Of a stretch of 64,000 nucleotides of DNA, positions 45,462-55,563 are shown piece by piece. The position numbers and the translations under genes were made by a program. The stretch comes from Chryseobacterium sp. LJ668 (lineage in GTDB: Bacteria; Bacteroidota; Bacteroidia; Flavobacteriales; Weeksellaceae): positions 1,550,001 through 1,614,000 of the forward strand of contig NZ_CP080443.1 of the NCBI RefSeq assembly GCF_019613955.1. The letters run 5' to 3'. Below the pieces are notes generated by a model. The model searched no databases, was not told the origin of the DNA, and saw nothing but the letters and a program-made list of their open reading frames with translations. Every line of letters begins with the position of its first letter. The stretch's first letter is position 1.

Positions 45462-46370
45462 TTAGTCTTTGCTAATGGATAATGATTTCTTGTTAGATTT
45501 ATTTTTTCGGTAAAAGTAAAAGGTGAGACCTGCGATAATTACAATAGGCCAAATAGTAACCAACCCCACAAGAATTTTCTGAATTAAATAAAAGCCCTCC
45601 ACAAAAGCGTTTTTAATGTCATATACAAAATTGAATTTATATTTGTTGTCAATACTTTGAGAATTGCTCACTGCAATTTCTGCAATTCTAAGTTTCGGTT
45701 CTTTGATGTAGATATCGACAGTGCTGTATTTCAGATGATCAGTCACATCCATATTAGCCAATTGTTGTTGGTTTTCTTCTGACATATTTTCGTTGCTCAT
45801 ATTCACTTTGTCTTTATTAGTTTTGAGCTGAGAAATATTTTCGCTGGTTTTTTTGATCCTTTTTCCTTCCAGCTCTGCGTATTTGATGTCTGCGGTCACA
45901 TCTTCAGCATTGATCATTCGGGAATTCAGGAAAAGTTTTTTATTGTTGATTAGAATCAGAAGTTCACCAAGTTTTTGTGTGGGAACCCTTACCTGCATGG
46001 TGTTCTCCGTCTGATATTTTTTCACAAGCATTGCTTCTTCGCCCGACGTATTAAAAGTTTCTTCAGAAATAATATTGGTGTGCAAATTGCTGTGTGTAAC
46101 AAACCCGCCCAATTCCTGAACAGATTTTTCCATCGAAATTGTGGCATCATACACATCTTTTACTTCCATGTTGACGTTTGCGGTTTTGACAAATTGCTTG
46201 TCTTCTACTTTCATTGTTGCTACTGAAGAAACACTGTCGGATATAGTCGCTACGGAATCTGTTGTAGCATAAGCTTCAAGATCGGATGAAGAAACTTCTC
46301 CTTTTTTACATGAATAAATACCCATTAAAAGTGTTGCTGCAATTGATAATCTGACGTAAGAGGTTTTCAT
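45462..46370 (-). CDS. DUF4349 lipoprotein
   Basis: 302 residues. Lipobox in MKTSYVRLSIAATLLMGIYSC. The domain has the DUF4349 hallmarks: VKTANVNMEVKDVYDATISM, MQVRVPTQKLGELL, and a helical hairpin (about 165-205), ending in a membrane helix (LVTIWPIVIIAGLTFYFY) and a basic tail. Family members are envelope proteins of unknown role. The combination of an N-terminal lipid anchor and a C-terminal helix is typical for the family. It is monocistronic. Confidence 0.82.
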   Translation of the reverse strand: MKTSYVRLSIAATLLMGIYSCKKGEVSSSDLEAYATTDSVATISDSVSSVATMKVEDKQFVKTANVNMEVKDVYDATISMEKSVQELGGFVTHSNLHTNIISEETFNTSGEEAMLVKKYQTENTMQVRVPTQKLGELLILINNKKLFLNSRMINAEDVTADIKYAELEGKRIKKTSENISQLKTNKDKVNMSNENMSEENQQQLANMDVTDHLKYSTVDIYIKEPKLRIAEIAVSNSQSIDNKYKFNFVYDIKNAFVEGFYLIQKILVGLVTIWPIVIIAGLTFYFYRKNKSNKKSLSISKD

Positions 46371-46571
46371 AATATTGATTTTTAAATGTTTGCTTACTTC
46401 AAAGTTCTGTCTGAACCGTTTGTAATGTTTGAAAAACTCACGTAAAAAAATTGTAAATAAAATAACGGCGTATGTATCTTTAAATCAAATACTTGTAAAA
46501 TTGGGTTTGTGTTTGGTGTGGTATTTCGGATTGATTTTTGCTTAAATTTTACAAATAAAAACCATTTCATT

Positions 46572-47930
46572 ATGTCTAAAACTTTTTCAAAAATCAGAAA
46601 TGCCATAGAATTATTTAAAGCAATCGATTTTGATCAACTGGGCGAGATCTCACAAAAGGTTAATCTACCAAAACTCATGGAGAATTTTTCTAAGCTGGAT
46701 GATAAACAGCTCAGTGGAATGATGAAAATGCTTGACCCGAACAAAAAGAAAAAAGAGCTCCCGCCGGTTGATGGAGATTTTTACGACATTTATCATACAC
46801 TGACGCCTGAACAAAGAGAAATTCAGCAGAAAGTGAGAGAATTTATGGAAAAAGAAGTGAAACCTCTGGTTAATCATTATTGGTTGCGGGATGAGTTTCC
46901 TCATGAATTGATTTCAAAATTTCAAAAGCTTGATATTTGTGGAGTAACGTATGAAGGATATGGCTGTAAAGGAATGCCCTTTCTCATGGAAGGAGTGATT
47001 GCTATGGAAATGGCTAGAATTGATGCGTCGATTGCCACCTTTTTCGGAGTGCAATCTGGTTTGGCGATGGGCTCCATATATATTTGTGGTTCTGAAGAAC
47101 AGAAACAAAAATGGCTTCCTCAAATGCAGAAATTTGAAAGAATAGGAGCTTTTGGTTTGACAGAGCCTGAAGTAGGTTCCGGAGCAGCAGGCGGCTTGAC
47201 GGTGACCTGCAGAAAAACTCCCGAAGGCTGGTTTTTGAACGGACAAAAAAAGTGGATTGGTAATGCTACATTCGCAGATGTCATCATTATCTGGGCAAGA
47301 GATTTAGACGATGGTGAAGTGAAGGGTTTTATTGTAGAAAAAGACAATCCGGGATATTCTGTAGAAAAAATAAGAGGAAAAATGGCATTGAGAATCGTTC
47401 AGAACGGTTTGATAACATTAAAGGATTGTTTGGTACCTGAAGAAGACAGATTGCAATACGCAAATTCATTTAAAGATACCGCAAAAGTTTTAAGAATGAC
47501 AAGAGCCGGCGTTGCATGGATGGCGACCGGATGCGCAAGAGGTGCCTATGAAAGCGCTTTGGATTACACCCGGAAAAGAGAACAGTTCGGAAAACCTATT
47601 GCTTCTTTTCAAATGATTCAGGGACATCTGGTTGAGATGCTTTCTAATCTCACCGCCATGCAGACGATGGTTTTCAGATTGTCTGAAATGCAGGATGAAG
47701 GAATTTTGCTTGATGAGCATGCGTCTCTGGCGAAAGTTTTCTGTACCATGAGAACACGCGATATTGTTTCAAGAGCAAGAGAAGTCCTCGGCGGAAACGG
47801 GATTTTACTTGAATATGATGTCGCCAGATTTGTAGCTGACGCAGAGGCAATTTATTCTTACGAAGGAACGAAAGAAATCAACTCACTGATTGTCGGAAGA
47901 TCCATTACGGGTTTCAGTGCATTTGTATAA
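46572..47930 (+). CDS. Acyl-CoA dehydrogenase (glutaryl-CoA dehydrogenase-like)
   Basis: 452 residues from the ATG at 46572 (MSKTFSKIRNAIELFKAIDF); the longer frame adds an implausible leader. An N-terminal ~60-residue extension precedes the ACAD fold: FGLTEPEVGSGAAGGL (FAD/substrate loop), WIGNATFADVIIIWARD, and KREQFGKPIASFQMIQGHL. The catalytic Glu is in SYEGTKEINSLIVGR near the C-terminus, the position used in glutaryl-CoA dehydrogenases. It oxidises an acyl-CoA using FAD; the chain length is not certain. It is monocistronic. Confidence 0.9.
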   Translation: MSKTFSKIRNAIELFKAIDFDQLGEISQKVNLPKLMENFSKLDDKQLSGMMKMLDPNKKKKELPPVDGDFYDIYHTLTPEQREIQQKVREFMEKEVKPLVNHYWLRDEFPHELISKFQKLDICGVTYEGYGCKGMPFLMEGVIAMEMARIDASIATFFGVQSGLAMGSIYICGSEEQKQKWLPQMQKFERIGAFGLTEPEVGSGAAGGLTVTCRKTPEGWFLNGQKKWIGNATFADVIIIWARDLDDGEVKGFIVEKDNPGYSVEKIRGKMALRIVQNGLITLKDCLVPEEDRLQYANSFKDTAKVLRMTRAGVAWMATGCARGAYESALDYTRKREQFGKPIASFQMIQGHLVEMLSNLTAMQTMVFRLSEMQDEGILLDEHASLAKVFCTMRTRDIVSRAREVLGGNGILLEYDVARFVADAEAIYSYEGTKEINSLIVGRSITGFSAFV

Positions 47931-47935
47931 AAGTT

Positions 47936-48009
47936 AGTGGTGAATTGTGGATTTTACTTTGCATATGAATTTAAATTTGACGTGCAAAGCAGATTGACAA
48001 TTCACCACT
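47936..48009. repeat. 13-bp inverted repeat with nested arms
   Basis: AGTGGTGAATTGT (47936-47948) and ACAATTCACCACT (47997-48009) enclose a second pair CTTTGCA / TGCAAAG (47957-47963 and 47983-47989). It fills the gap between the acyl-CoA dehydrogenase and the convergent DoxX gene. It could act as a bidirectional terminator or be a dispersed element. Confidence 0.65.
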
Positions 48010-48015
48010 CATTTT

Positions 48016-48393
48016 TTATTTCACTAAAGCGCTGTATTTTTCTTTATTGTCTATAATCATCCAAAGATTGATAAGGAATAAAATTCCCGCAATTGCCATT
48101 CCCTGTGTAGATTTATCAATAGTAACCATATGGAGAACAATTCCTACCATGACCGGTAAAATCACAATAGCTCCCAGAGCACGAGTTTTCGGAAAGATGA
48201 ATAACAGTCCGCCGATAATTTCCACCGCTCCCACTAAAGGCATTAACCAACTGATCTCTTCAAATGCCGCAAAAAGCTTCATTTGTTCAGGTGTTGGTTT
48301 CGGCATCGGCATGTAATTAAAAAATTTGTTTAATCCGGAGTTGATAAACATTAATCCGAAAAGCAAGCTAAGAATAAATTTTACAATTTTCAT
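48016..48393 (-). CDS. DoxX family membrane protein
   Basis: 125 residues, four membrane helices. The pattern KFILSLLFGLMFINSGLNKF, LMPLVGAVEIIGGLLFIFP and KTRALGAIVILPVMVGI is characteristic of DoxX/YphA-type proteins. These are small quinone-linked or uncharacterised membrane proteins. The start has an A-rich leader and no clear -7 box was found. It converges on the acyl-CoA dehydrogenase with a large inverted repeat between. Confidence 0.82.
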   Translation of the reverse strand: MKIVKFILSLLFGLMFINSGLNKFFNYMPMPKPTPEQMKLFAAFEEISWLMPLVGAVEIIGGLLFIFPKTRALGAIVILPVMVGIVLHMVTIDKSTQGMAIAGILFLINLWMIIDNKEKYSALVK

Positions 48394-48484
48394 GATATCG
48401 ATTTTTTTTCAAATTTAAATAAAAATTTGACCCGCTGATAAAATTGCAATAAATTTTCATTTTAAATTATTGATTATCTACATT

Positions 48485-49597
48485 CTAATCGATTTCTTTT
48501 AAAGTGATATTCTTTGAAATTTTGTAACTCTTTTTCTTTTTGTTTGGCTTTTCATCCTCACCCAGAAGGTTTCCCCATGGTCGTAATCCTTCTACTCTTT
48601 CAAAAATAATTTTTATAATCGCAATGGCAGGGATACAGAGAAACATTCCGGAAATTCCCCATAAATGTTCACCTAAAAGAATTCCGATAAAAGAAAATAA
48701 AGCATTGATTTTTACTTTCGAACCTACAACGAACGGAAGAATAATATTTCCGTCTATCACATGTACGATAACATACCCTATTGCTACATAAACGCATGTA
48801 GAAACTGTTCCGGTAGCAAATGCAATGAAGCACGAAATCAAAAGTGAAATGCAGATTCCGATGTAGGGAATTACATTTAATAATCCGGTCAGAACACCTA
48901 AAAGTATCGCATATTTAACCCCTAAAATGGTAAGTACCGTTGTAGATAAAACAGATACAATTAATACCTGAAGACATAGACCGATAATGTATCTTTTTGT
49001 CATCACTCTTACTTCAGAGACGACTTCCTGAACGCTTGTTTTATGCTTTTCATTGAATACATTGACGATGAAGTTATTTAAGATCCTTCTGTAATTTAAA
49101 ATAAAGATGAAAAATAAAATGAAGAATGCTAAAAATCCTAAACTTGAAGAAAATATTCCTAAAGTAAATCCTAAAATTATTCCTGAAGAAGACAAAAGTT
49201 TGTTCAAACCCTGATCGAGATAATCAAGCTGCTCATCAATTTTCACATTAAAAGTATGCGAAACCCAACTTTGGAGGTTATGAAATACCATATTAAACTG
49301 TTTCGTCAGATGAGGCAGATCTCTGCTGAAGCTCGAAATTTGGGAACCGAAGAAAAAGATGAGCCCCGTAAGCATTACCAGCATCATCGTTACAGAAATA
49401 ATGGTAGAAAATGACCTTGGAAATTTCATTTTTTTTTCCAGAAAATTTGCGATAGGCAAAAAAAGCATGGCCATCAAAAAAGCAAGGAAAAAAGGAGCCA
49501 GGATACTCTGTCCTAATTTTATAAGATACCCTATTCCGATGATTGAGACGACTGCAAGCGCAAGTTTAAGCAGGAAAGGAAGTTTAAAAAAATTCAT
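48485..49597 (-). CDS. AI-2E family transporter (YdiK/PerM type)
   Basis: 370 residues from the ATG at 49597 (MNFFKLPFLLKLALAVVSII). About eight membrane helices with the family layout: an early FFLAFLMAMLFLPIANFLEKK, a central amphipathic domain (about 85-150), and the conserved PYIGICISLLISCFIAF and GNIILPFVVGSKVKINALFS. The name does not prove autoinducer transport; related proteins act in sodium/proton exchange. It converges with nothing and is separated from lon by a terminator hairpin. Confidence 0.88.
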   Translation of the reverse strand: MNFFKLPFLLKLALAVVSIIGIGYLIKLGQSILAPFFLAFLMAMLFLPIANFLEKKMKFPRSFSTIISVTMMLVMLTGLIFFFGSQISSFSRDLPHLTKQFNMVFHNLQSWVSHTFNVKIDEQLDYLDQGLNKLLSSSGIILGFTLGIFSSSLGFLAFFILFFIFILNYRRILNNFIVNVFNEKHKTSVQEVVSEVRVMTKRYIIGLCLQVLIVSVLSTTVLTILGVKYAILLGVLTGLLNVIPYIGICISLLISCFIAFATGTVSTCVYVAIGYVIVHVIDGNIILPFVVGSKVKINALFSFIGILLGEHLWGISGMFLCIPAIAIIKIIFERVEGLRPWGNLLGEDEKPNKKKKSYKISKNITLKEID

Positions 49598-49626
49598 AAT
49601 TAAAATATGTGATGGATAAAAATAAT

Positions 49627-49655
49627 AAAACCTCACCGTTTATCGGTGAGGTTTT
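49627..49655 (-). terminator. Terminator after lon
   Basis: AACCTCACCG / CGGTGAGGTT hairpin with flanking A's and T's. On the minus strand it lies just after the lon stop and before the AI-2E gene, so it ends the lon transcript. Confidence 0.8.
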
Positions 49656-49674
49656 TAGATATATTCTTAAATAA

Positions 49675-52080
49675 TTATTTTTCGATGGCCAGTTCCAAAA
49701 CTTCGGTCATCCAATTAACGTAATTGACTTGTAAATTTTTCAGATAATCCTGTTTTATTTCTTCGACGTCTTTTCTGTTGGCTTCACAAAGGATCACCTC
49801 TTTTATTCCGGCTCTAGTTGCGGCAAGCAGTTTTTCTTTAATTCCGCCTACAGGAAGCACTTTTCCTCTTAGAGTAATCTCGCCGGTCATTGCAAGATGA
49901 GGTCTTACTTTTTTATTTCTGAATGTAGAAACCATCGAGGTTAGCATAGCTATTCCAGCAGAAGGACCGTCTTTCGGGGTTGCGCCTTCAGGGACGTGTA
50001 CATGGATGTTTTTCTTTTCAAGATCATCTTCCGTAATTCCTAAATCTTCATGTTTGGCTTTAATATATTCCAGAGCAATCGTTGCAGATTCTTTCATTAC
50101 TGTTCCCAGATTTCCGGTCATCGTAAGGTTGCCTTTTCCGTTGCTGATGATGCTTTCGATAAATAAAATATCGCCGCCAACGCTCGTCCATGCTAATCCG
50201 GTTACTACTCCGGGAACATCTGTCAATTCAGATAAACTTTTCGGTCTCGGAACTCCCAGAATTTCGTCTACTTTTTCAACAGAAATTTTAGCATCATATT
50301 CTCTCACCAAAGCAGTTTGCAGAGCTACCCATCTTGCAATTCCTGCAATTCTTTTTTCTAAAGTTCTCACACCGCTTTCAGAAGTGTGGGCTTCAATGAT
50401 GTGTTTTAGTTCAGCGTTTCCTAGTTTGAAAGATTTTGCCGTTAAACCGTTTTCTTCCTGCTGTTTTTTAATTAAATGTCTTTTAGCGATCTCTATCTTT
50501 TCCTCCAAAGTATATCCTGCAATCTGAATGATCTCCATTCTGTCCAAAAGCGGAGTCTGAATTGTTGATAACGAGTTTGCGGTTGCCAGAAACATCACTT
50601 TAGACAAATCATAACCCATTTCAAGGAAATTATCGTAGAAAGCATTGTTTTGTTCAGGATCAAGAACTTCAAGAAGAGCCGAACTAGGATCGCCATGCAT
50701 TCCTTTTCCTACCTTGTCGATTTCGTCTAAAACAATCACAGGATTTGATGTTCCCGATTTTTTAATGGACTGAAGAATTCTTCCGGCCATCGCACCGATG
50801 TACGTTTTTCTGTGACCACGGATTTCACTTTCATCATGCAGCCCGCCCAGAGAGACGCGAACATATTTTCTTCCCAATGCATCGGCAACAGATTTACCTA
50901 GAGAAGTTTTACCAACTCCCGGAGGTCCTACCAATAATAAAATAGGGGATTTCATGTTGTTTTTAAGTTTCAGAACAGCCATGTGCTCTAAAATTCTTTT
51001 TTTGATATCTTCCAAACCGAAATGTGCTTTGTCTAAAACTTTTTCAGCTTTTTCTATATCGAAAACGTCTTTGGTAAATGTTTCCCACGGAAGGTCAGTG
51101 AAAAAATCAAGATAGTTTCTCTGAACATTATAATCCGGAGAATTCGGGTTTTGTCTTTGTAGCCTGCCGATTTCTTTCTGGAAATGTTCTTCCACTTCGG
51201 GTTTCCACTTTTTTTCGCTGCCTTTTTTTAATAAATCTTCTACATCACTTTCCGGACCGCCACCCAATTCATCCTGAATAGTTCTGATCTGTTGGTTCAG
51301 AAAATATTCTCTTTGCTGCTTGTCAAGATCTTTTGATGTTTTTTGATGGATCTGATTTCTCAGCTCGAGCTTTCTGAAATCTTCGTGCATCATTTCGTAG
51401 CACTTTTTGGCTCTTTCAAGCAAACTTTTTTCTTCCAGGAGTTTTTGTTTCTCCAGATAAGGAAAACTAGCATTCGTACAGATAAAATTCAGTAAATCAT
51501 CATTATTGTTGATGTTTTTGATTGCAAAATTAGCTGCATTCGGAATGTTTGGATCTAGATCAATTATTTTTAAGGCTAAATCTTTTACATTTTCCAGTAA
51601 AGCCTCATATTCCTCCTTATTTTTTGCCTTAGTATCTTTGAGTCTTGTGATTTCTGCTTTAAAATAAGGCTGGCTGTCGGTAATTTTTTTTATTTTAAAT
51701 CGATGAAAGCCCTTGGTAATTGCTGTAACGTTTCCTTCAGGAAGTTTAATAATCTTTATAATCTTGGCTAAGGTACCGATCTGGTAAAAATCTTTTTCTG
51801 CCGGTTGCTCAATATCAGAGTTTTTCTGGCTTACTATTCCAATGAAATCGCCGTTTTGCTGCGCCTCTTCAAGAAGCTGTATAGACGTTTTTCTTCCTGC
51901 AGTAATCGGGATAACCACGTTGGGAAACATCACCATATTTCTTACCGGAAGTATCGGGAAAATGATTTGCTCAGAGTTTTTTGCGCTTTCGTCAATATCA
52001 GAAAGATTAATCTCTTCGGCTACAATATCAAATCCGTTGCCTAAGATTTCATCAAAATTTATATCTTCAAATTCTGTCAT
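49675..52080 (-). CDS. lon: Endopeptidase La (Lon protease)
   Basis: 801 residues. An N-terminal LON substrate domain ([17 protein letters not shown]) is followed by the AAA+ module with Walker [15 protein letters not shown] and Walker [15 protein letters not shown], and sensor ATANSL. The protease domain has the catalytic Ser S707 in [11 protein letters not shown] and Lys in [11 protein letters not shown] near 749. Lon degrades misfolded and regulatory proteins. A near-perfect palindrome overlaps its leader (52089-52107). No HrcA/CIRCE element was recognised. Confidence 0.97.
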   Translation of the reverse strand: MTEFEDINFDEILGNGFDIVAEEINLSDIDESAKNSEQIIFPILPVRNMVMFPNVVIPITAGRKTSIQLLEEAQQNGDFIGIVSQKNSDIEQPAEKDFYQIGTLAKIIKIIKLPEGNVTAITKGFHRFKIKKITDSQPYFKAEITRLKDTKAKNKEEYEALLENVKDLALKIIDLDPNIPNAANFAIKNINNNDDLLNFICTNASFPYLEKQKLLEEKSLLERAKKCYEMMHEDFRKLELRNQIHQKTSKDLDKQQREYFLNQQIRTIQDELGGGPESDVEDLLKKGSEKKWKPEVEEHFQKEIGRLQRQNPNSPDYNVQRNYLDFFTDLPWETFTKDVFDIEKAEKVLDKAHFGLEDIKKRILEHMAVLKLKNNMKSPILLLVGPPGVGKTSLGKSVADALGRKYVRVSLGGLHDESEIRGHRKTYIGAMAGRILQSIKKSGTSNPVIVLDEIDKVGKGMHGDPSSALLEVLDPEQNNAFYDNFLEMGYDLSKVMFLATANSLSTIQTPLLDRMEIIQIAGYTLEEKIEIAKRHLIKKQQEENGLTAKSFKLGNAELKHIIEAHTSESGVRTLEKRIAGIARWVALQTALVREYDAKISVEKVDEILGVPRPKSLSELTDVPGVVTGLAWTSVGGDILFIESIISNGKGNLTMTGNLGTVMKESATIALEYIKAKHEDLGITEDDLEKKNIHVHVPEGATPKDGPSAGIAMLTSMVSTFRNKKVRPHLAMTGEITLRGKVLPVGGIKEKLLAATRAGIKEVILCEANRKDVEEIKQDYLKNLQVNYVNWMTEVLELAIEK

Positions 52081-52088
52081 AATAAGTT

Positions 52089-52107
52089 AAATGACAAATT
52101 GTCATTT
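52089..52107. promoter_or_regulatory. Palindrome just upstream of lon
   Basis: AAATGACAA-A-TTGTCATTT, 9-bp arms around one base, 8 nt before the lon ATG. In DNA it could be an operator; in mRNA it would form a small hairpin next to the start codon. No partner regulator is evident. Confidence 0.55.
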
Positions 52108-52300
52108 ATAGTTTTAATCGTTAAAGGATAAATCAAAATATGTTTAATAAAAGCTTTACATATAATGTGTACGTAGTTTTGACAATACCTATGCCATTTG
52201 TTTTTTAGTAAAAAATACGGTCAAAATTTCCATATCATGAGGTAAAAAATTTTAAAAATTAAAAAAACGTCTTATATTTCTGTAATTTCTTAAAAATGTG

Positions 52301-52308
52301 TATTTTCG
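52301..52308 (+). promoter_or_regulatory. ppiD-like gene promoter (TATTTTCG)
   Basis: One mismatch to TAnnTTTG, 29 nt upstream of the PPIase gene. The divergent 256-bp lon-ppiD gap otherwise holds only the lon palindrome and AT-rich sequence. Confidence 0.45.
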
Positions 52309-52336
52309 CACACTGATATAAAACTATATTTATAAA

Positions 52337-54478
52337 ATGGCAATTTTAGGACAAATTAGGAGTAGACCTTGGCTTTTGATGGGAATGATCGCACTGGCGC
52401 TGTTAGCGTTTTTGGTAAACCCGGAAAGTCTCGATAAAGTTTTTGGAAAAAATCCTGATGTTTTAGGGAAAGTAAATGGTGAAAAAATTACCCGTGAGGA
52501 GTATAATGACCAGCTTTTCGTACTACAGCAGCAAGCTGAGCAGCAGCAACAGCCAAAAAATGGACTTGAAGAACAGGCTTGGCAATTGCTTGTACAATCG
52601 AAACTTGTAAAGCAGCAGTTTGAAAAAATGGGATTTGAAATGACAGACGATTTGTTCTGGAATCAGATTCAGTTTGATCAGATGTTTGCTCAGAACCAAC
52701 AGCTTTTTGACGAAAAAGGCAATTTCAAACTTCAGGAATTGAAGAAAGAAATTGAGACTTTACAGAATACAAACCCTGAAGGATACAATCAATGGCTGAA
52801 AACCAGAAAAACGATTGAATACAGAATCATGGCAAGACAGGTTTTTGCTAATGTTTCTGCAGGTATCACTACAGGTAAGAAAGAAGCTGAAGAATTGATG
52901 AAAGAAAGAGATCAGCTTGCTGATATCGATTTTGTGAAAGTTGATTATGCTTCTTATATTCAAAAAAATAAAATTAAAGCGACTACTCAAGATTTATCAG
53001 ATTACATCAGTAAGCACCCTGTGATGTTCAAAACAGAACCGAGCAGAAATCTTGGTGTTGTGTTTTTCCCTTCTCTGCCGAGTGCGGCAGATGATGCTGC
53101 AGTGCAGAAAGAGATCACAAAAATATTCTCAGTAGGTACAGACGAAAGTAACGGAAAAGAGAACTTTATCAACACTACAAACGATTCTATGTTTGTAATG
53201 GCAAATTCTGATATTCCTTTCAATAACCAATATGTTCCGGCTAATCAAATGCCTCAAGGAATAAAAGGACAAATTGAAACTGCTGCAATTGGTCAGACTT
53301 TTGGTCCGTACAAAGAGCAGAATTTATACGTTGTTTCTAAACTGATCGACAAAAAAGCGTCAGATTCTACATTATCTAAGCATATCTTAATTGCATATAA
53401 AGGTGCTGAAAGATCTACAGCAACAAGATCTAAAGAACAGGCAAAGAAAATTGCTGACAGCTTAATGGCTGTAATTAAAGGAAATCCTGCAAAATTTGCA
53501 GAAGGTCTTAAATTATCTGATGAACCAAACGCCGTTGAAAGAAATGGTAGTGTTGGCTGGACGACGCCTCAGAGTCAGTTTGCTCCTCCATATTTAGCTT
53601 TCCTGGCAAACAATGCTAAAGGAGCTACAGGTTTAACTGAAACAAGTTTTGGTTTCCACATCATCAACGTTGAAGATAAAAAAGCAGGATCAATGGGTTA
53701 TAAAGTAGCTCACCTTGTAAAATCTATTAAGCCTTCAGAAGCTACTGAAGCTATAGTTGATAAAAACTCAAGAAGATTTATTCAGCAGGTTCAGGGTAAA
53801 TCATTCAATGATTTTGTGAATATTGCCAAAAAATCAAACTACCAATACTCAAACGCAAAATCTGCTAAGAGATTTGATGGTCAGCTTCAAGGTTTAGGAA
53901 CTGATAAAGATGGTGAAATCATTGCGTGGGCTTTTGATAAGAAAAGAGAAAAAGGAGATTCAGAAATTTTCACTGTTGACGGAACTGGCGATAAAATCGT
54001 TGTTTACCTAAACGGAAAACAGGAAAGAGGCCTTGCTGATCCGGAATCTGTAAGAGATCAAATTGAAACAATCGTAGTTAATAAAAAAGCAGCTAAGCAA
54101 ATTTCTGATAAAATAGGTAAGGCAGCGAGCCTGGACCAGGTTGCTAAAACTTTTGCTACTTCTAAACAATCTGCACAGGTAAATATGTTGAACCCATCAG
54201 TAGCGGGTGCAATGGAGCCTAAGGTTGCCGGTGCTGCATTCGGTGTTAAAAAAGGTGTAGTGTCTAATCCAATCGAAGGTGGGACAGGAGTATATGTTTT
54301 AGTGAAAAAGAACGAAACGATCAATAAGCAGCCGGGAGATGCCAAACAATTTACAGAATCTGTTACACAGAGAAATGCAGGAATGTTTGGTCAGGCTTGG
54401 TTAAAGAGCTTGCAGGATAATGCAGATATCGATGATTACAGAATCGAAATCTGGAGCAAACTGGGGAATCAGCAATAA
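52337..54478 (+). CDS. PpiD-like periplasmic peptidyl-prolyl isomerase
   Basis: 713 residues. An N-terminal membrane anchor (RPWLLMGMIALALLAFLVN, about 9-28) is followed by a SurA-N-like helical region (VNGEKITREEYNDQLFVL). A parvulin domain lies around 345-450 (SKHILIAYKG ... SVGWTTPQSQFAPPYLAF ... TSFGFHIINVEDKKA). This is the PpiD/SurA organisation, anchored in the inner membrane and assisting envelope protein folding. A second weaker helical region follows. It is divergent from lon, which fits a protein quality-control pair, though no shared regulation is shown. Confidence 0.9.
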   Translation: MAILGQIRSRPWLLMGMIALALLAFLVNPESLDKVFGKNPDVLGKVNGEKITREEYNDQLFVLQQQAEQQQQPKNGLEEQAWQLLVQSKLVKQQFEKMGFEMTDDLFWNQIQFDQMFAQNQQLFDEKGNFKLQELKKEIETLQNTNPEGYNQWLKTRKTIEYRIMARQVFANVSAGITTGKKEAEELMKERDQLADIDFVKVDYASYIQKNKIKATTQDLSDYISKHPVMFKTEPSRNLGVVFFPSLPSAADDAAVQKEITKIFSVGTDESNGKENFINTTNDSMFVMANSDIPFNNQYVPANQMPQGIKGQIETAAIGQTFGPYKEQNLYVVSKLIDKKASDSTLSKHILIAYKGAERSTATRSKEQAKKIADSLMAVIKGNPAKFAEGLKLSDEPNAVERNGSVGWTTPQSQFAPPYLAFLANNAKGATGLTETSFGFHIINVEDKKAGSMGYKVAHLVKSIKPSEATEAIVDKNSRRFIQQVQGKSFNDFVNIAKKSNYQYSNAKSAKRFDGQLQGLGTDKDGEIIAWAFDKKREKGDSEIFTVDGTGDKIVVYLNGKQERGLADPESVRDQIETIVVNKKAAKQISDKIGKAASLDQVAKTFATSKQSAQVNMLNPSVAGAMEPKVAGAAFGVKKGVVSNPIEGGTGVYVLVKKNETINKQPGDAKQFTESVTQRNAGMFGQAWLKSLQDNADIDDYRIEIWSKLGNQQ

Positions 54479-54574
54479 GTGATCTAATATCAATAATATA
54501 AAGTGGCAGAGTTTTTGCCACTTTTTTTTGCGTTTAACCCAAAGCAATACAGAAAAACATTAATTTAAATGTAC

Positions 54575-54582
54575 TATATTTG
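54575..54582 (+). promoter_or_regulatory. MlaD-like gene promoter -7 element (TATATTTG)
   Basis: Consensus box lying inside the long frame that starts at 54569. It indicates that the true start is the GTG at 54605, 22 nt downstream. Confidence 0.7.
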
Positions 54583-54604
54583 CTTACTAGAAAAAATAAA
54601 AAAA

Positions 54605-55555
54605 GTGAAGTTCAGTAAAGAAATAAAAGCCGGTTCAATAGGTATTCTTGCCATTGTAGGCTTTGTCATTTTGTTTCAATTCATGAAAGGCAGGAGTCTT
54701 TTCACTACCGATAATATATTTTACGCCAAATATGATAACGTTGAGGGTCTTACACAGTCTTCACCGGTTTCGATTAATGGCTTAAAGGTTGGTCAGGTAG
54801 ACAAAATTACTCCGCAGACATCAAAAGATGGTAAAATTCATTTTATCGTAAAAATTACTGTAGATGATAATTTTGAATTTTCGAAAAATTCTAGACTTGA
54901 AATTTTCGAACCGAGTTTAATGGGCGGTAAGGAAATGAGAGTCAATCTTGCCTATGGCGGATCAACAGCTAAAGACGGTGATACTTTACAAGGTGCATTC
55001 AAACTTGGTATGATGAACAGTCTTTCTTCTCAGGTAGGTCCCGTTAAAGATCAGCTGCAAGTCGTTTTACATAGAGTAGATTCTTTAATGGTGAATGCCA
55101 ATCAGGTGATGAATGAGCAGAACAGAGAGGAAATAAGACTTTTGCTTCATAACCTTAATAAAACGGTTGGTGCATTACAGACTACAGCCGGAAGCGTAAA
55201 TCAGTTGGTTGGAAACAACGATCCGAAGCTTCAAAAAGTTCTGGATGATGCAAGCATTACCATGCAGACCGGTAAAGTAACTTTAGACAAGTACGGAAAT
55301 CTGGCCGAAAGTATCGATACCAAACAACTGAACCAAACGATTGCCAATCTTGATGCAACGGTAGGAAAACTAAATAGTGTAGTTTCAGGAATAGATAGAG
55401 GGGAGGGAAGTTTAGGTAAAATTATGAAAGACGACCAGTTGTATAATAATCTGAACGCCGCATCTAACAATTTAAATGCTTTGATAGAGGATTTAAAAGC
55501 TAATCCTAAGAAATACGTTAATTTCTCAGTATTTGGTAAGAACAGTAAAGACTAA
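54605..55555 (+). CDS. MlaD-like MCE family lipid-binding protein (GTG start)
   Basis: 316 residues from the GTG at 54605 (reads MKFSKEIKAGSIGILAIVGF), preferred because the ATG at 54569 lies upstream of the promoter -7 box. One N-terminal membrane helix precedes the MCE domain (YAKYDNVEGLTQSSPVSING, LKVGQVDKI, LMGGKEMRVNLAYGG), then a helical coiled-coil tail. MCE proteins form rings that carry lipids in the periplasm. It probably serves the MlaE/MlaF transporter at 38.2-39.8 kb, which lacks one. Fe-S protein genes follow 8 bp later. Confidence 0.86.
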   Translation: MKFSKEIKAGSIGILAIVGFVILFQFMKGRSLFTTDNIFYAKYDNVEGLTQSSPVSINGLKVGQVDKITPQTSKDGKIHFIVKITVDDNFEFSKNSRLEIFEPSLMGGKEMRVNLAYGGSTAKDGDTLQGAFKLGMMNSLSSQVGPVKDQLQVVLHRVDSLMVNANQVMNEQNREEIRLLLHNLNKTVGALQTTAGSVNQLVGNNDPKLQKVLDDASITMQTGKVTLDKYGNLAESIDTKQLNQTIANLDATVGKLNSVVSGIDRGEGSLGKIMKDDQLYNNLNAASNNLNALIEDLKANPKKYVNFSVFGKNSKD

Positions 55556-55563
55556 TAAGGCTT

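Noticed and set aside
50006..50527. 173-codon plus-strand open frame
   Set aside because: Antisense to the conserved AAA+/protease core of lon; composition is that of a shadow frame.
54569..54604. ATG start for the MlaD-like gene
   Set aside because: A perfect -7 box (TATATTTG, 54575-54582) lies inside these codons, so they are upstream of the transcript start; GTG at 54605 is used instead.
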